Below, one piece after another: positions 1-8,866 of a stretch of 64,000 nt of DNA; within the stretch, counting starts at the first letter, position 1; each line of letters starts with the position of its first letter. A model generated the notes under the pieces. That model saw nothing but the letters and a program-made list of their open reading frames with translations, had not been told where the DNA came from and ran no database searches. The DNA is from Methylomarinum sp. Ch1-1 (GTDB taxonomy: Bacteria > Pseudomonadota > Gammaproteobacteria > Methylococcales > Methylomonadaceae), in contig NZ_CP157743.1 of assembly GCF_030717995.2 (NCBI RefSeq), positions 2,878,501 to 2,942,500 of the forward strand. The letters are read 5' to 3'. Both the position numbers and the translations under genes were made by a program.

Positions 1-136
1 GATGCCGCCCTGAGCGCCTTCTCGGTCTTCTTTACGCAAAGCCCGTCTTTTCTGGACTATCAGCAGCGAATGCAAAAGCTTCACAATCGAAACAATGCGC
101 AATCAATTTTTGGTGTCCATCAAATTCCTTCGACTA

Positions 137-988
137 GGGGCTGTTGCCGTTTTGTAACTTACCCTTGAATTTCAATAATTCCGCCTCATAACTTGTTTAT
201 TTTGAGCCAAAAACAAGCAAACTATGCCGCGACAAATGTTTACGGATGAACACTGGGGAAAATTGAAGATGATTATGTTGAAAATGGGGATATATGACAA
301 ACCCTTTCTTCGGCAAACAACCGAAGGGATTTTTTATCGTTTGCGCGTAGGTTGTCCCTGGCGAGATCTACCCAGTGCCTTTGGTAACTGGAATGCTGTT
401 TATAAACGCTTCAATGAATGGTCTCGTAAAGAAAAACTGATGGGTATTTTTAACGAACTGATAGTTGAGCCTGACTTGGAATGGGAATTTATTGATGGAA
501 GTATTGTGAAAGCTCATCAGCATAGTAGCGGTGCGGCCTATGGGCAAGAATCGGCGATTGGTAAATCTGTTGCGGGTAATACAACCAAAATTCATATGGC
601 TGTTGATGCCTGTGGTCTTCCCATCCACTTTACAGTGACGGGTGGCGAAGTTCATGATTGTAAAGAAGCGCCAACCTTGGTCGCTGAACTGCCTAAAGCT
701 GACTATATCGTTGCTGACAAAGGCTATGACAGTGAACCACTACGTGTTCAGATTCAAGACAAAGGAACTGTTCCTGTCATTCCAAGAAAAAAGAATTCAA
801 ACGTAGGGAATGATGATATGGATTGGTGTCTCTACAAATATCGTCACCTCGTTGAAAATGTGTTTGCAAGACTGAAACATTTCAGAGCTATTGCTACACG
901 ATATGACAAGCTCAAACGAAATTTTGAAGCTTCTGTGGCCTTGGCTTGCGCTTTTTTATGGTTACCTATGTGAAACGGCAACAGCCCC
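137..988 (+). mobile_element. IS5-family (IS427-like) insertion sequence, 852 bp
   Basis: The ends are near-perfect inverted repeats (GGGGCTGTTGCCGTTT at the left; its complement at the right, bases 973-988). They are flanked by a TA target duplication (135-136 and 989-990). The length, the ends and the single 249-residue transposase fit small IS5-family elements of the IS427 type. It sits inside another transposase gene, whose frame is restored exactly when the element and one TA are removed. Confidence 0.93.
224..973 (+). CDS. IS5-family transposase
   Basis: The protein has 249 residues with an RNase-H-like DDE core: D in FIDGSIVKAHQHS, D in IVADKGYDSE, and E in LVENVFARLKHFRAIATRY. The N-terminal part (DEHWGKL, CPWRDLPSAFGNW) is the helix-turn-helix-like region typical of IS427-type IS5 transposases. 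The frame is intact and not split into the two overlapping frames used by many relatives, so the element may still be active. It would act on the 16-bp ends at 137 and 988. Confidence 0.93.
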   Translation: MPRQMFTDEHWGKLKMIMLKMGIYDKPFLRQTTEGIFYRLRVGCPWRDLPSAFGNWNAVYKRFNEWSRKEKLMGIFNELIVEPDLEWEFIDGSIVKAHQHSSGAAYGQESAIGKSVAGNTTKIHMAVDACGLPIHFTVTGGEVHDCKEAPTLVAELPKADYIVADKGYDSEPLRVQIQDKGTVPVIPRKKNSNVGNDDMDWCLYKYRHLVENVFARLKHFRAIATRYDKLKRNFEASVALACAFLWLPM

Positions 989-2073
989 TAGCCAAATCGG
1001 CAACCTGCTGGATCCGATTGCACCGGAAACACTCTATCCGGTGTTGGCCGAGGTGGGTGACCAGCTTTACACGCAGGGTTGTCTGAAGCCGTTCATGAGT
1101 GTTGGCGGCACCTTGTTGGTGGCGATGGACGGCACCGATTCCTTCAGCTCGGAAAAGATTTCCTGTCCGTGCTGTACTCAACAAACGCTGAAAAACGGCC
1201 AAACCTTATACCGTCACACCGTCGTGACACCGGTGATTGTCGCCCCCGGGCAAAGCCGCGTGGTGCCTTTGCCGCCGGAATTTGTTCGCGTCCAAGACGG
1301 CGTCGACAAACAAGACTGCGAATTGGCGGCGGCCAAGCGCTGGCTCACCACGTGGGGTGCTCATTACGCTCCTCGAGGCATCACCGTGCTGGGCGATGAT
1401 TTGTATTGTCACCAGCCGTTTTGTGAGGCCGTGCGTGCGCAGCACCTGGATTTTCTGTTCGTCTGCAAGCCTGATTCCCATGCGTTATTGTACGAATGGC
1501 TCGACGATTTTACCCGGACCGGCGAGGTCCAAACGCTCGAAAAAAGCCGTTGGAACGGCAAACAACGCCTGACCGAACGCTACCGTTATCTCAATCAAGT
1601 CCCGCTCCGCAACAGCGACGATGCGTTAATGGTCAATTGGTGCGAAGTGACGATCCTCAATGCCAAACAAGAAGTGGTCTACCGTAATGCCTGGGCGACA
1701 TCACACACCCTCGACGAACACAATGTGATCGACATGGTCGCTGCAGGCCGCGCCCGCTGGAAAATAGAGAACGAAAACAACAATGTCCTCAAGAATCACG
1801 GCTATCATTTCGAGCATAACTTTGCCCACGGCAAGCAGCATTTGTCCAACTTCTTGGCGACCCTCAACTTATTGGCTTTCCTCGCTCATACCGCGCTTGA
1901 ATGGTTGGACGAGGCTTACCGGGCCGTCCGCCATGCGGCGCCCTCCAGGCGCACTTTCTTCGAACAATTCCGAACCTTGCTTCAGTTCATGCCTTTTGAT
2001 AATTGGCAGCATCTGATGCGGTTCATGCTATATGGTGAAAATCTAATACCCAGGAAAACGTAAGGTTTTAAAT

Positions 2074-2085
2074 TGGGAATTGCTG
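2074..2085. repeat. Right terminal repeat of the interrupted transposon
   Basis: The 12 bases TGGGAATTGCTG lie 10 bp past the stop of the transposase gene. The same 12 bases form the perfect terminal repeats of the MITEs at 6311-6479 and 52581-54287. I infer that this is the right end of the parent transposon and that those MITEs are its non-autonomous derivatives. The left end lies outside the window. Confidence 0.6.
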
Positions 2086-2383
2086 TCATAAGACTCTCGC
2101 GAGCATTTCAAATAACTTAACCAATTCGGATCATGGAAAATATTTGAACCAAAGCATTAGATAGTTACGAGTGTATGAAATTACTCTAAAGCAGCCACTG
2201 AGAAATCATTTATTAACAATCGGTTGAACATCAGGTTTCGGCCATCAAGAGTCATTAACAGAGTCAAATATTTCGATAACTGAGCGTCAGGTAACTGCTG
2301 ATTTTGAGTCATTTACGCAGAAACAAAAAATTACTGTCAAGTCATAGTCGATAGAGCAGTGATAAAATTCCCCCAAAGAAAAA
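2086..2383. other. Non-coding stretch, nothing recognised
   Basis: About 300 AT-rich bases between the transposon end and the hcr terminator. I see no open frame of useful length, no clear palindrome and no RNA gene. Confidence 0.5.
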
Positions 2384-2426
2384 CAAAAGCCAAACAGTCA
2401 AAAACGTTTAGGTCTGTCGGCTTTTG
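2384..2426 (-). terminator. Rho-independent terminator of hcp-hcr
   Basis: On the minus strand CAAAAGCCGACAG pairs with CTGTTTGGCTTTTG across a 16-base loop, followed by TTTTTC. It lies just past the hcr stop, where the two-gene transcript should end. Confidence 0.75.
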
Positions 2427-2445
2427 ATGGAAAGGGTATGATTTT

Positions 2446-3474
2446 TTATCCAAATTTTTCAGAATAAATTTTCTGTTCATCGATTCCCTGTGAGATCGCG
2501 ACCTGTCTAGCCGCCGAGATCATTAGTGGTGGACCGCATAAATAGAGGTCATAACCGTCGGGCTTATCAGATAAAGACTGTTGTAAGGCATCGGCAGGCG
2601 TGCCGCGGAAGCCGTTGCTCCAGGCCTCTGCCGGTTTCCATACGCAAAGGGTCACGGTCAGACTGGGTAATTGTTGCTGTAGTTTTTCCAGTTCCTCGGT
2701 GCAAAACAATTCGTTTTCCTGGTTGACACCGAATAGTAGATGAATAGCTCTGTCCTCGCCCCATTCCGCCATACGCCGCAGGATAGAAAGGAAAGGTGCC
2801 AGGCCGGTACCGCCTGCGATAAAAATGGCTGGGCTAAAACTATCGGCTTGCAAACCAAAGGCGCCATTGGGGCCGTACACGTTGAGTATCTGTCCCGGTT
2901 GAGCTTGTTGGTTGAGGTAGTCGGAAAATTTGCCTTCCGGTTGCAGCCGAATCAAAAACTCCAATTCGCCATGCCAATTACCGGTATTAGCCAGGGAATA
3001 AGCCCTGCGAATGTCCGTGCCGGGGATTTCCAGCTCCATGCACTGGCCCGGCTCGAATTCCACGGCCAAGCCGGCTTCATCCTCAATCAGTTGCAACTTT
3101 AACCGCACCGTGCGTTCGGCGATCTTTTCCAAATGGATGATCGTCGCCTGTCGCATGTTTTGTTTGCCAAAACGGATATGAGCGTAATCGTAAGGCGCAC
3201 TGATATGCAAATCCTGTTTCGGATAAGTTCGGCATAACAGTACCTCACCTTTAGCTACTGCCTCATTGGACAACACGGTATTGTTGAATTGGCCCAAAAC
3301 GTATTGTCCACTATCGCAGTGACCGACACAGGCGCCACAGCCACCGTCCCGGCACAGGGACGGCAACTTGATCTCTACTTGTTCGGCAGCACTCACTACG
3401 TCGCAATCGTCGCTACAACCAAAGCTTAATTCATGTCCATCCCGCGTCGTTACTTTAATTTGATGTTCTGACAT
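2446..3474 (-). CDS. hcr: NADH-dependent 2Fe-2S/FAD reductase, likely Hcp reductase
   Basis: A 342-residue electron-transfer protein. The N-terminal ferredoxin domain (about 1-95) carries plant-type 2Fe-2S ligands C41, C46, C49 and C81 (CRDGGCGACV). An FAD domain follows (RRAYSLAN), then an NAD domain (GGTGLAPFLSIL). This domain order is that of oxygenase reductases such as MmoC and BenC, whereas enteric Hcr has its ferredoxin domain at the C-terminus. It lies 15 bp downstream of hcp, so I infer that it feeds electrons from NADH to Hcp. An aromatic or methane oxygenase reductase is the alternative, but no oxygenase is nearby. Confidence 0.85.
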   Translation of the reverse strand: MSEHQIKVTTRDGHELSFGCSDDCDVVSAAEQVEIKLPSLCRDGGCGACVGHCDSGQYVLGQFNNTVLSNEAVAKGEVLLCRTYPKQDLHISAPYDYAHIRFGKQNMRQATIIHLEKIAERTVRLKLQLIEDEAGLAVEFEPGQCMELEIPGTDIRRAYSLANTGNWHGELEFLIRLQPEGKFSDYLNQQAQPGQILNVYGPNGAFGLQADSFSPAIFIAGGTGLAPFLSILRRMAEWGEDRAIHLLFGVNQENELFCTEELEKLQQQLPSLTVTLCVWKPAEAWSNGFRGTPADALQQSLSDKPDGYDLYLCGPPLMISAARQVAISQGIDEQKIYSEKFG

Positions 3475-3489
3475 AGTGACGTCCTTGAA

Positions 3490-5154
3490 TTAGGTGGCTG
3501 CGCGCATGGCATCCTGAATATCTTCCGCGGCGTTAGCGGTTGCCTTTAGATCGAACGCTTCGCCGAGTTTGGCCAATAATGCCGGCGTCAAAAACGCGGG
3601 CAAGGTGGGTCCCAAACGAATGCCACGAATACCTAACGACAACAAGGTCAGCAATACCGCAACGGCTTTCTGTTCAAACCAGGAAATCATCAGCGATAGC
3701 GGCAAGTCATTGACGCCGCAATCGAAGGCTTTAGCCAAAGCCCCCGCCACCTGGATAGCAGAATAGGCATCATTGCACTGGCCCATATCCAACAGACGGG
3801 GGATGCCGCCAATATCACCAAATTCATGGGTATTGAAGCGATACTTGCCGCAACCGAGCGTCATGACCACCGTATTGTCGGGAGCTTGTTCCGCGACATC
3901 CGTGAAATAATTACGCCCTGGTGCAGCTCCGTCGCAGCCGCCAACCAAGAAGAAATGTTTGATAGCGCCCGTTTTAACGGCATCGATGACTTTATCCGCC
4001 ACGCTCATCACGGTATCGCGGCCAAAGCCAATGGTAATCTGTTGGCCAACCGTGTCATCCGTAAAACCCGGCAAGGCTTGAGCCGCTTCGATGACCGGGG
4101 AAAAATCGCCATTAGCGATATGTCTCAGCCCCTGCCAACCGACTGGACCGGCGGTAAAAATGCGGTGCCGATAAGCGCTATCGGGTTCAATCAGACAATT
4201 GGAAGTCATCACGATTGGGCCGGGAAACTGGGCGAATTCGTGCTGTTGATTCTGCCAGGCCGTGCCGTAATTGCCGACCAGATGCGGATAGGCTTTCAAT
4301 TTTGGATAGGCATGGGCCGGCAACATTTCGCCGTGGGTGTAGACATTGATACCGGTATCTTTGGTTTGTTCCAGCAACTGTGCCAAATCGTGCATATCGT
4401 GACCGCTAACCAAAATGGACTTGCCCTTAACTGTACCCAGATTGACCGTACTGATTTCCTGAGCGCCGAATTTTCCGGTATTGGCGGCATCCAACATTTC
4501 CATAACTTTATAATTCAACTCGCCTATGCGCAGACACCAAGTCAGTAAGTCATCCGCATTGCTTGGATGTGACGCGATAAAATCCAAGGCATCTTCAAAA
4601 CCGGCATAGATGGCATCATCTCGATAACCGAGCATCAAGGCATGGTAGGCATAAGCCGCTGCGCCTTTGATACCGTATAACAGCATGGCACGCAGACCGA
4701 CGACATCCTCGCCCAATGATTGGACGTCTAAATTGATTGCGGCCAGTCTGGCTTGCGCTAACAGGCCGGGCATATTGGCTGCCGGTTGCCATTTCGCCTG
4801 TTCGGATACCGATTCAAGCGACGCGCAATCAGTCGGGTTAATTGATGCGTATTGCGTCTTGAGTTGATCGCGCCATTGAGCGGTTTCCTTGATCAATTGC
4901 ACGAAGCGATTTGCGTTGAAATTGACGTTGGTCAGTGTTGTAAACAAGCCATACAGAATAAATTCATCGGCTTTGGTTTGAGGCTGGCCGGCTTGTCTCA
5001 TACGCTTCGCAAACTGGGCGATTCCTTGCAGGCCGTAAATCATCAAGTCCTGCAGATCGGCAGTTGTTTCATCCTTACCGCAAACGCCTTTGACCTCATG
5101 GCAGCCGTTACCGTTCTCAGAACGAGTGGTTTGTTCGCATTGATAACAGAACAT
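3490..5154 (-). CDS. hcp: Hybrid cluster protein (hydroxylamine reductase / NO reductase)
   Basis: The 554-residue protein has the N-terminal cysteine set of the class typified by E. coli Hcp: C3, C6, C18 and C25 in MFCYQCEQT and [15 protein letters not shown]. Later Cys motifs ([27 protein letters not shown]) fit the ligands of the hybrid Fe-S-O cluster. Members of the family reduce NO or hydroxylamine and limit nitrosative stress in the cytoplasm. It is the first gene of a two-gene unit with hcr. An AGGAGA ribosome-binding site lies just upstream, and an FNR/Dnr-type box is placed as in class II activation. Confidence 0.95.
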   Translation of the reverse strand: MFCYQCEQTTRSENGNGCHEVKGVCGKDETTADLQDLMIYGLQGIAQFAKRMRQAGQPQTKADEFILYGLFTTLTNVNFNANRFVQLIKETAQWRDQLKTQYASINPTDCASLESVSEQAKWQPAANMPGLLAQARLAAINLDVQSLGEDVVGLRAMLLYGIKGAAAYAYHALMLGYRDDAIYAGFEDALDFIASHPSNADDLLTWCLRIGELNYKVMEMLDAANTGKFGAQEISTVNLGTVKGKSILVSGHDMHDLAQLLEQTKDTGINVYTHGEMLPAHAYPKLKAYPHLVGNYGTAWQNQQHEFAQFPGPIVMTSNCLIEPDSAYRHRIFTAGPVGWQGLRHIANGDFSPVIEAAQALPGFTDDTVGQQITIGFGRDTVMSVADKVIDAVKTGAIKHFFLVGGCDGAAPGRNYFTDVAEQAPDNTVVMTLGCGKYRFNTHEFGDIGGIPRLLDMGQCNDAYSAIQVAGALAKAFDCGVNDLPLSLMISWFEQKAVAVLLTLLSLGIRGIRLGPTLPAFLTPALLAKLGEAFDLKATANAAEDIQDAMRAAT

Positions 5155-5198
5155 AGTGTCTCCTGGTGCTGGAATAAATGTTTAAAGTGGTTGCAAGA

Positions 5199-5238
5199 AT
5201 AATGTGCCTACCGTTAAAGTGTCCTTGACTTAAATCAA
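5199..5238 (-). promoter_or_regulatory. FNR/Dnr-type box and -10 of the hcp promoter
   Basis: TTGAC-TTAA-ATCAA at 5225-5238 (TTGATTTAAGTCAA on the minus strand) is a near-consensus FNR/Dnr palindrome. CATTAT on the minus strand at 5199-5204 is a plausible -10 about 39 bases from the box centre, the spacing of class II FNR-activated promoters. The box also lies only 10 bases before the start codon of the divergent regulator gene, so the regulator may control itself there. Confidence 0.75.
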
Positions 5239-5248
5239 GTGGGTTTTT

Positions 5249-5938
5249 ATGCCAAATAGGATCAAGCAACAGTTAGGTAAGCATTATTTGTTCAGTATTC
5301 TGGATGACGATCAATTCATTCAAATTCTGTCAGGTGTTCAAAGGCTTGAACTGACAGAAAACGAGCACGTATTTCATTTTGGCGATGTAGCTCGATATTT
5401 TTACTTGCTCGATGACGGACAAATTCAACTGTACCGGCTATCGCCGATGGGCGAGGAAAAGGTGATAGAGATAATTCAACCGGGGCAAAGCTTTGCCGAG
5501 GCCGTGATGTTTTTTAAAATCAACAGTTACCCGGTCAGCGCCAAAGCCGTATTAAACAGTCAACTGTGGCGAATCGATATGAAGCAGTTTTTGAGCCTGC
5601 TGCAAGAGTCAAACGAACTCTGTTTGAGAATGTTGGGAGGTATGAGCAAACGACTGCATGCGGCGATTCAAGACATTGAACAACTGACCCTGCAAAATGC
5701 CAGCATGCGCGTGATTCAACTCTTGTTACAAGCGGCGCCAGAGGGCATCGGCAATCAGTACAGCCTAGATTTGGAAACTCCAAAACAAGTATTGGCTTCA
5801 CGACTCTCGGTAAGACCAGAGACATTTTCCCGCATCCTGCAACAACTCAGTCGCAAGGAGTTAATTTCGGTACAAGGTAAAACCATACTCATTTTGGATT
5901 TCAAATCCCTGCAAAAAGAACTGAATTTTGTTCAATAA
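5249..5938 (+). CDS. Crp/Fnr-family regulator, Dnr-like NO sensor
   Basis: A 229-residue protein with an N-terminal cyclic-nucleotide-binding-like beta-barrel (about 10-125), a long dimer helix, and a C-terminal winged helix (KQVLASRLSVRPETFSRILQQL is the recognition region, about 172-193). It lacks the N-terminal cysteine cluster of FNR, so it is not an iron-sulfur FNR. The Dnr/Nnr type, which senses NO through haem, fits better. It diverges from hcp-hcr across an FNR/Dnr box and probably activates them under NO stress. Confidence 0.88.
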   Translation: MPNRIKQQLGKHYLFSILDDDQFIQILSGVQRLELTENEHVFHFGDVARYFYLLDDGQIQLYRLSPMGEEKVIEIIQPGQSFAEAVMFFKINSYPVSAKAVLNSQLWRIDMKQFLSLLQESNELCLRMLGGMSKRLHAAIQDIEQLTLQNASMRVIQLLLQAAPEGIGNQYSLDLETPKQVLASRLSVRPETFSRILQQLSRKELISVQGKTILILDFKSLQKELNFVQ

Positions 5939-6172
5939 TCGTGCTTGCTGTGAATTTGAAAGCGACAATTTCATGATGTCAGGTTACTGACGCTTACACT
6001 TATTCAAAATTCTATACACCGAAAGTCTCTCAGGATAGCTAAAAGTTGCCTCTCACTATCCAAACTTAATGACAGCTCATTGATGTAGTGCCGACATAGT
6101 TGATTGCCATAGGCGAACGGCAGCTTGGGGTCGGACCTGATGTTCAGCTGATCTAAAATGAAATTGTAACTA
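5939..6172. other. Intergenic region with a possible gene remnant
   Basis: Non-coding between the regulator and the nested repeats. On the minus strand about 50 codons ending near 6010 stay open (LPFAYGNQLCRHYINEL then SERQLLAILRDF), and the frame would continue across the repeat if that were removed. I recognise no family, and it may be chance. Confidence 0.3.
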
Positions 6173-6223
6173 TTCAGTATCTTTCAGGGTTTAGGGAGTA
6201 GACCATTGATTTCTCGGGACGCG

Positions 6224-6292
6224 TTCACCCAGCACCTAAATACCCTAGGTTATTGGCTATGATTAATAATCTTCGTTAATTTAGGTGCTGGG
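6224..6292. repeat. 69-bp palindromic element, copy 1
   Basis: It runs from TTCACCCAGCACCTAAAT to ATTTAGGTGCTGGG, with perfect 15-base inverted arms and a 37-base core. Repeat A at 28182-28324 shows the empty site: GGGACGCG joins TGAATAC directly there. No target duplication longer than one ambiguous T is visible. The core is inverted relative to copy 2 at 23854. Confidence 0.85.
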
Positions 6293-6310
6293 TGAATACA
6301 TCCATGTAAG

Positions 6311-6479
6311 CAGCAATTCCCATCAGTTTGAGTATTTTTGCGGTGTTTAGGGCATGGGGTGTGTCTGTCGAGGAGCGCCGTAAACCCATCCCTGGGGGCT
6401 TGACGGCAGCATCCTTGCTGCCGACATCCTCGCCAAACACACCCCATGCCCTTTTTGAACGCCAAAGTGGGAATTGCTG
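6311..6479. mobile_element. 169-bp MITE with 9-bp target duplication
   Basis: It has perfect 12-base terminal repeats (CAGCAATTCCCA...TGGGAATTGCTG) and the duplication CCATGTAAG at 6302-6310 and 6480-6488. Inside are long imperfect arms (CATGGGGTGTGTCTGTCGAG against its partner) and a hairpin module GGCTTGACGGCAGC. The empty site is visible in repeat A copy 2 (junction at 28255/28256). It encodes nothing. The ends match the transposon end at 2074-2085, which suggests that transposase moved it. Confidence 0.85.
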
Positions 6480-6624
6480 CCATGTAAGCTCTGGCTGCAA
6501 CGTCCTGTTGCAGACAGCCCGATAAATCAATAATTTACTCCCTCTGATAAAATACGCTGAATAATATACGCCTTAACATAGACGTAAACGAGTGTTTTCG
6601 TGCCTTGGACTTCCCCCTAAAATC

Positions 6625-7188
6625 TTATAGACGCCGAAATACATGGTCCAGACTCCAGCGTCCAGCGCCTCTGAACAACAACGGTAAAAACATGATTAGA
6701 TAGAGCAGCGGAAGTTTATAGTTACCGAAACCTTTGCTGGAGATCGCGTAGCCACGCCACAGTTCGGACAGTGAACTCCATTCGGCCGGCCAATGTACGG
6801 TCTCGATCGCTACGATGGTTAAAACCATCAGCGATAAGGTGATGATTCGCGTCCCCAAGCCTAGCAGCAAAGCTATCGCGCCGATTAGTTCCAGCCAGGT
6901 TCCCATGAACCAGAGTGCATCGGTAGACAACAAACCGAACGGAAAAGGGAAGTTCAATTGGGCGAACCAGTTTTCGCCGTTCAGCTTCATCATTCCAGCC
7001 TCCCAGAATTCATAAGCCAGGATGAGCCGCAACAATAAAGGCGGTAATTGATCGGCATGCCGCTCCAACCAAGCGGTTACCCGACTATAGAAAGCGATGA
7101 GCGGGTTCTTTTTGATGGCACCGCAAAATTCAGCTAAAGAAACTGTATTTTGTCGAGTGGATAAGGTTTTAGTGTATTTGTCAGACAT
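6625..7188 (-). CDS. DoxX-family membrane protein, HvfD-like
   Basis: The 187-residue protein has four predicted membrane helices and the DoxX look (LLLRLILAYEFWEAGMMKLN, LELIGAIALLLGLGTRI). It is the last gene of the hvfA-B-C order and overlaps hvfC by 8 bp, so it is translationally coupled. DoxX proteins commonly end MNIO-linked RiPP operons, where a membrane or redox role in maturation or copper handling is presumed but not settled. Confidence 0.85.
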   Translation of the reverse strand: MSDKYTKTLSTRQNTVSLAEFCGAIKKNPLIAFYSRVTAWLERHADQLPPLLLRLILAYEFWEAGMMKLNGENWFAQLNFPFPFGLLSTDALWFMGTWLELIGAIALLLGLGTRIITLSLMVLTIVAIETVHWPAEWSSLSELWRGYAISSKGFGNYKLPLLYLIMFLPLLFRGAGRWSLDHVFRRL

Positions 7189-7993
7189 TGAGGGCTCCTA
7201 CAATGATGTTTTGGTTATGCAGTCGTTTCAGTGTGTCGGCGCCATGAGTCAACAGGCTGTCCCGGTCATGCTGATTAATATCGTTCTGCAGCAAAGTAAG
7301 GGCTTTTCGACCGGACAATATTTGTTGTTTAAGCAGTTCGATCAAGCGAGCGGTAGCGGCATTGACCTCGATAAACTGAGGATTTAACTCCGGGTCTCTC
7401 AGGCCGATCAGGATAACGGTTTCGCGAGGATACGGCTTTCGCTGGCGTTGCCACGAAGACCAAGGCGACGTGATGGCATTGATGCGATGCACCGGATAAT
7501 GGTAATACAGTAGATGCAAGACCGGGTTGAGAATGGGGACCTGCTCCAGTGGATCGGTCATCGCGATAAGGGGCGGCATCTGATCTTCAGGCGTCGTTTC
7601 CAAGAGCAATTCCATCCATTCGTAATGCGCCAATTCGATAATAAATTCGGGAAGTTCCGGTTCGGCCTTTCCGTTTACCAGAAAGTCGACGAATTCATCC
7701 GGAATTTCCCGGTATAAAGGCGATTGGCAACGGTGGCTGCGAATAAAAGCCTCTACCAATTGGCGCCATAGCGATGGACCCAACAAATCATGAGTAATAG
7801 GGAAACAATGCCGTAAGCTGCCGTCGATTTTGTTGTGCAGTAATGTGGCGTAAACACCGATTCCCACCGGCAATGTCGCTGGAAAGGGTTCATTTCTCAA
7901 CGGATCCCGCAAATAATTGGCGAATTGCCATTGATAAGCCTGAAAGTGGGAGGGCTGCGCTTGGTTTGTTGATATCTTTTTCGTTGCGGTCAT
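7181..7993 (-). CDS. HvfC/BufC-family partner protein (DUF2063)
   Basis: A 270-residue protein with the N-terminal DUF2063 pattern (FQAYQWQFANYLRDP, GIGVYATLLHNKIDGSL, FPITHDLLG). In MNIO RiPP systems this protein binds the precursor leader and delivers it to the MNIO enzyme. It follows hvfB by 9 bp and overlaps the DoxX gene, so the three are one transcript. No catalytic motif is expected. Confidence 0.9.
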   Translation of the reverse strand: MTATKKISTNQAQPSHFQAYQWQFANYLRDPLRNEPFPATLPVGIGVYATLLHNKIDGSLRHCFPITHDLLGPSLWRQLVEAFIRSHRCQSPLYREIPDEFVDFLVNGKAEPELPEFIIELAHYEWMELLLETTPEDQMPPLIAMTDPLEQVPILNPVLHLLYYHYPVHRINAITSPWSSWQRQRKPYPRETVILIGLRDPELNPQFIEVNAATARLIELLKQQILSGRKALTLLQNDINQHDRDSLLTHGADTLKRLHNQNIIVGALNV

Positions 7994-8002
7994 GGTTTCG
8001 TC

Positions 8003-8851
8003 CTAGGCGCTTTTTGCCAGCTTTGTTAGTAGCCATCGGTTTTGCAGGTTACTAATGCGCCCGACTTCATTCACTAAATCATTCAATGGCGGAATATTGA
8101 AGTCCCTTTCCAAGAGTGTCGGGAATAGGCCGAAATTGTCGTAAGCCAATTCCAATAAACGCCAAACTGGATTGATCACGTCCTGTCCGTGGGTGTCGAT
8201 GATCAGGTCGGTTGAATCGCGGTCGTGTCCGGCGACATGGCCGTAGACAATTCGCTCCCCCGGCAAGCCCGACAAGAACATAGCCGCGTCATAACCATGA
8301 TTGACGCTATTGACATAGATATTGTTAACGTCCAGGTGAAGCCAACAATCGGCTTCGTCGAGTACGGCGCGAATAAAACTCAATTCATCCATCTCGGAAA
8401 TTGGCGCTTGAACATAGTAAGAAGCATTTTCCAGAGCGATGGGGCGCTCTAGTATGTCCTGTGTGCGGCGTACACGTTCCGCTACATAATGCACGGCTTC
8501 TTCGGTAAAAGGAATCGGCAGCAAGTCGTACAAATGTCCTTCGGCTGCGCAATAGCTGAGATGTTCTGTATAGAGACGAATCTGATGTTCATCCATAAAA
8601 CGTTTAAGGCGTATTAAAAACGCCTCATCCAATGGGTCGGGACCGCCAATGTTCAATGACAGACCATGGGCGACCATCGGATAGCGTTCGCTGAACCAGC
8701 GAAAATCACGGGCTCTTTTTCCGCCCAAATCGAGATAGTTTTCAGGCGAGATTTCAAAAAAATCGATCACGGGCGAAGGCTCGGCCATCAACGGAAACAT
8801 CAGTTCCCGCCGAAGGCCAAGTCCGGCCCCGTCCAGGTTGAGCTTGCTCAT
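8003..8851 (-). CDS. MNIO-family RiPP-modifying enzyme (DUF692, HvfB-like)
   Basis: A 282-residue TIM-barrel protein of the multinuclear non-haem iron oxidative (DUF692) family. Motifs of the metal site are present in order: EISPENYLD, HGLSLNIGGPDPLD, YTEHLSYC, ENASYY, LDVNNIYVNSVNHG, GHVAGHD, DTHG and LERDFNIPPL. Members oxidise Cys residues of a precursor peptide, giving oxazolone/thioamide groups in HvfA-type peptides. The Cys-rich precursor lies 15 bp upstream, so the substrate is almost certainly that peptide. Confidence 0.93.
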   Translation of the reverse strand: MSKLNLDGAGLGLRRELMFPLMAEPSPVIDFFEISPENYLDLGGKRARDFRWFSERYPMVAHGLSLNIGGPDPLDEAFLIRLKRFMDEHQIRLYTEHLSYCAAEGHLYDLLPIPFTEEAVHYVAERVRRTQDILERPIALENASYYVQAPISEMDELSFIRAVLDEADCWLHLDVNNIYVNSVNHGYDAAMFLSGLPGERIVYGHVAGHDRDSTDLIIDTHGQDVINPVWRLLELAYDNFGLFPTLLERDFNIPPLNDLVNEVGRISNLQNRWLLTKLAKSA

Positions 8852-8866
8852 GACGGGACCTTTCTG

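Larger units (their letters stand above)
1..2063 (+). pseudogene. DDE transposase gene interrupted by an IS5-type element
   Basis: The gene runs off the left edge. Bases 1-136 read in frame 1 as a transposase N-terminal region (ALSAFSVFFTQSPSFLDYQ), and the frame resumes after 990 as SQIGNLLDPIAPETLYPV. Removing the inserted element with one TA copy joins the halves in frame through IPST-SQIGN. The C-terminal part keeps candidate catalytic acids: D in VAMDGTD, D in LGDDLY, and E in WKIENENNN. The family resembles transposases often labelled ISNCY, but I cannot settle the group. The stop lies 10 bp before a 12-bp terminal repeat at 2074-2085. As it stands the protein cannot be made, because the insertion brings stops and an unrelated gene. 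Confidence 0.85.
6173..6561. mobile_element. Repeat A copy 1: TA-flanked MITE with two nested insertions
   Basis: The ends TTCAG...CTGAA are flanked by TA on both sides (6171-6172 and 6562-6563), as expected for an IS630/Tc1-mariner-type target. The arms are long imperfect inverted repeats (GGGAGTAGACCATTGATTTC against the complement of the right arm). A copy at 28182-28324 on the other strand is the same element without the inner insertions (143 bp). Here it holds a 69-bp palindrome at 6224-6292 and a 169-bp MITE at 6311-6479. Confidence 0.8.

Noticed and set aside
3826-4548. Long open frame on the plus strand opposite hcp
   Set aside because: It mirrors conserved hcp coding sequence, has no domain or ribosome-binding site, and is a shadow frame.
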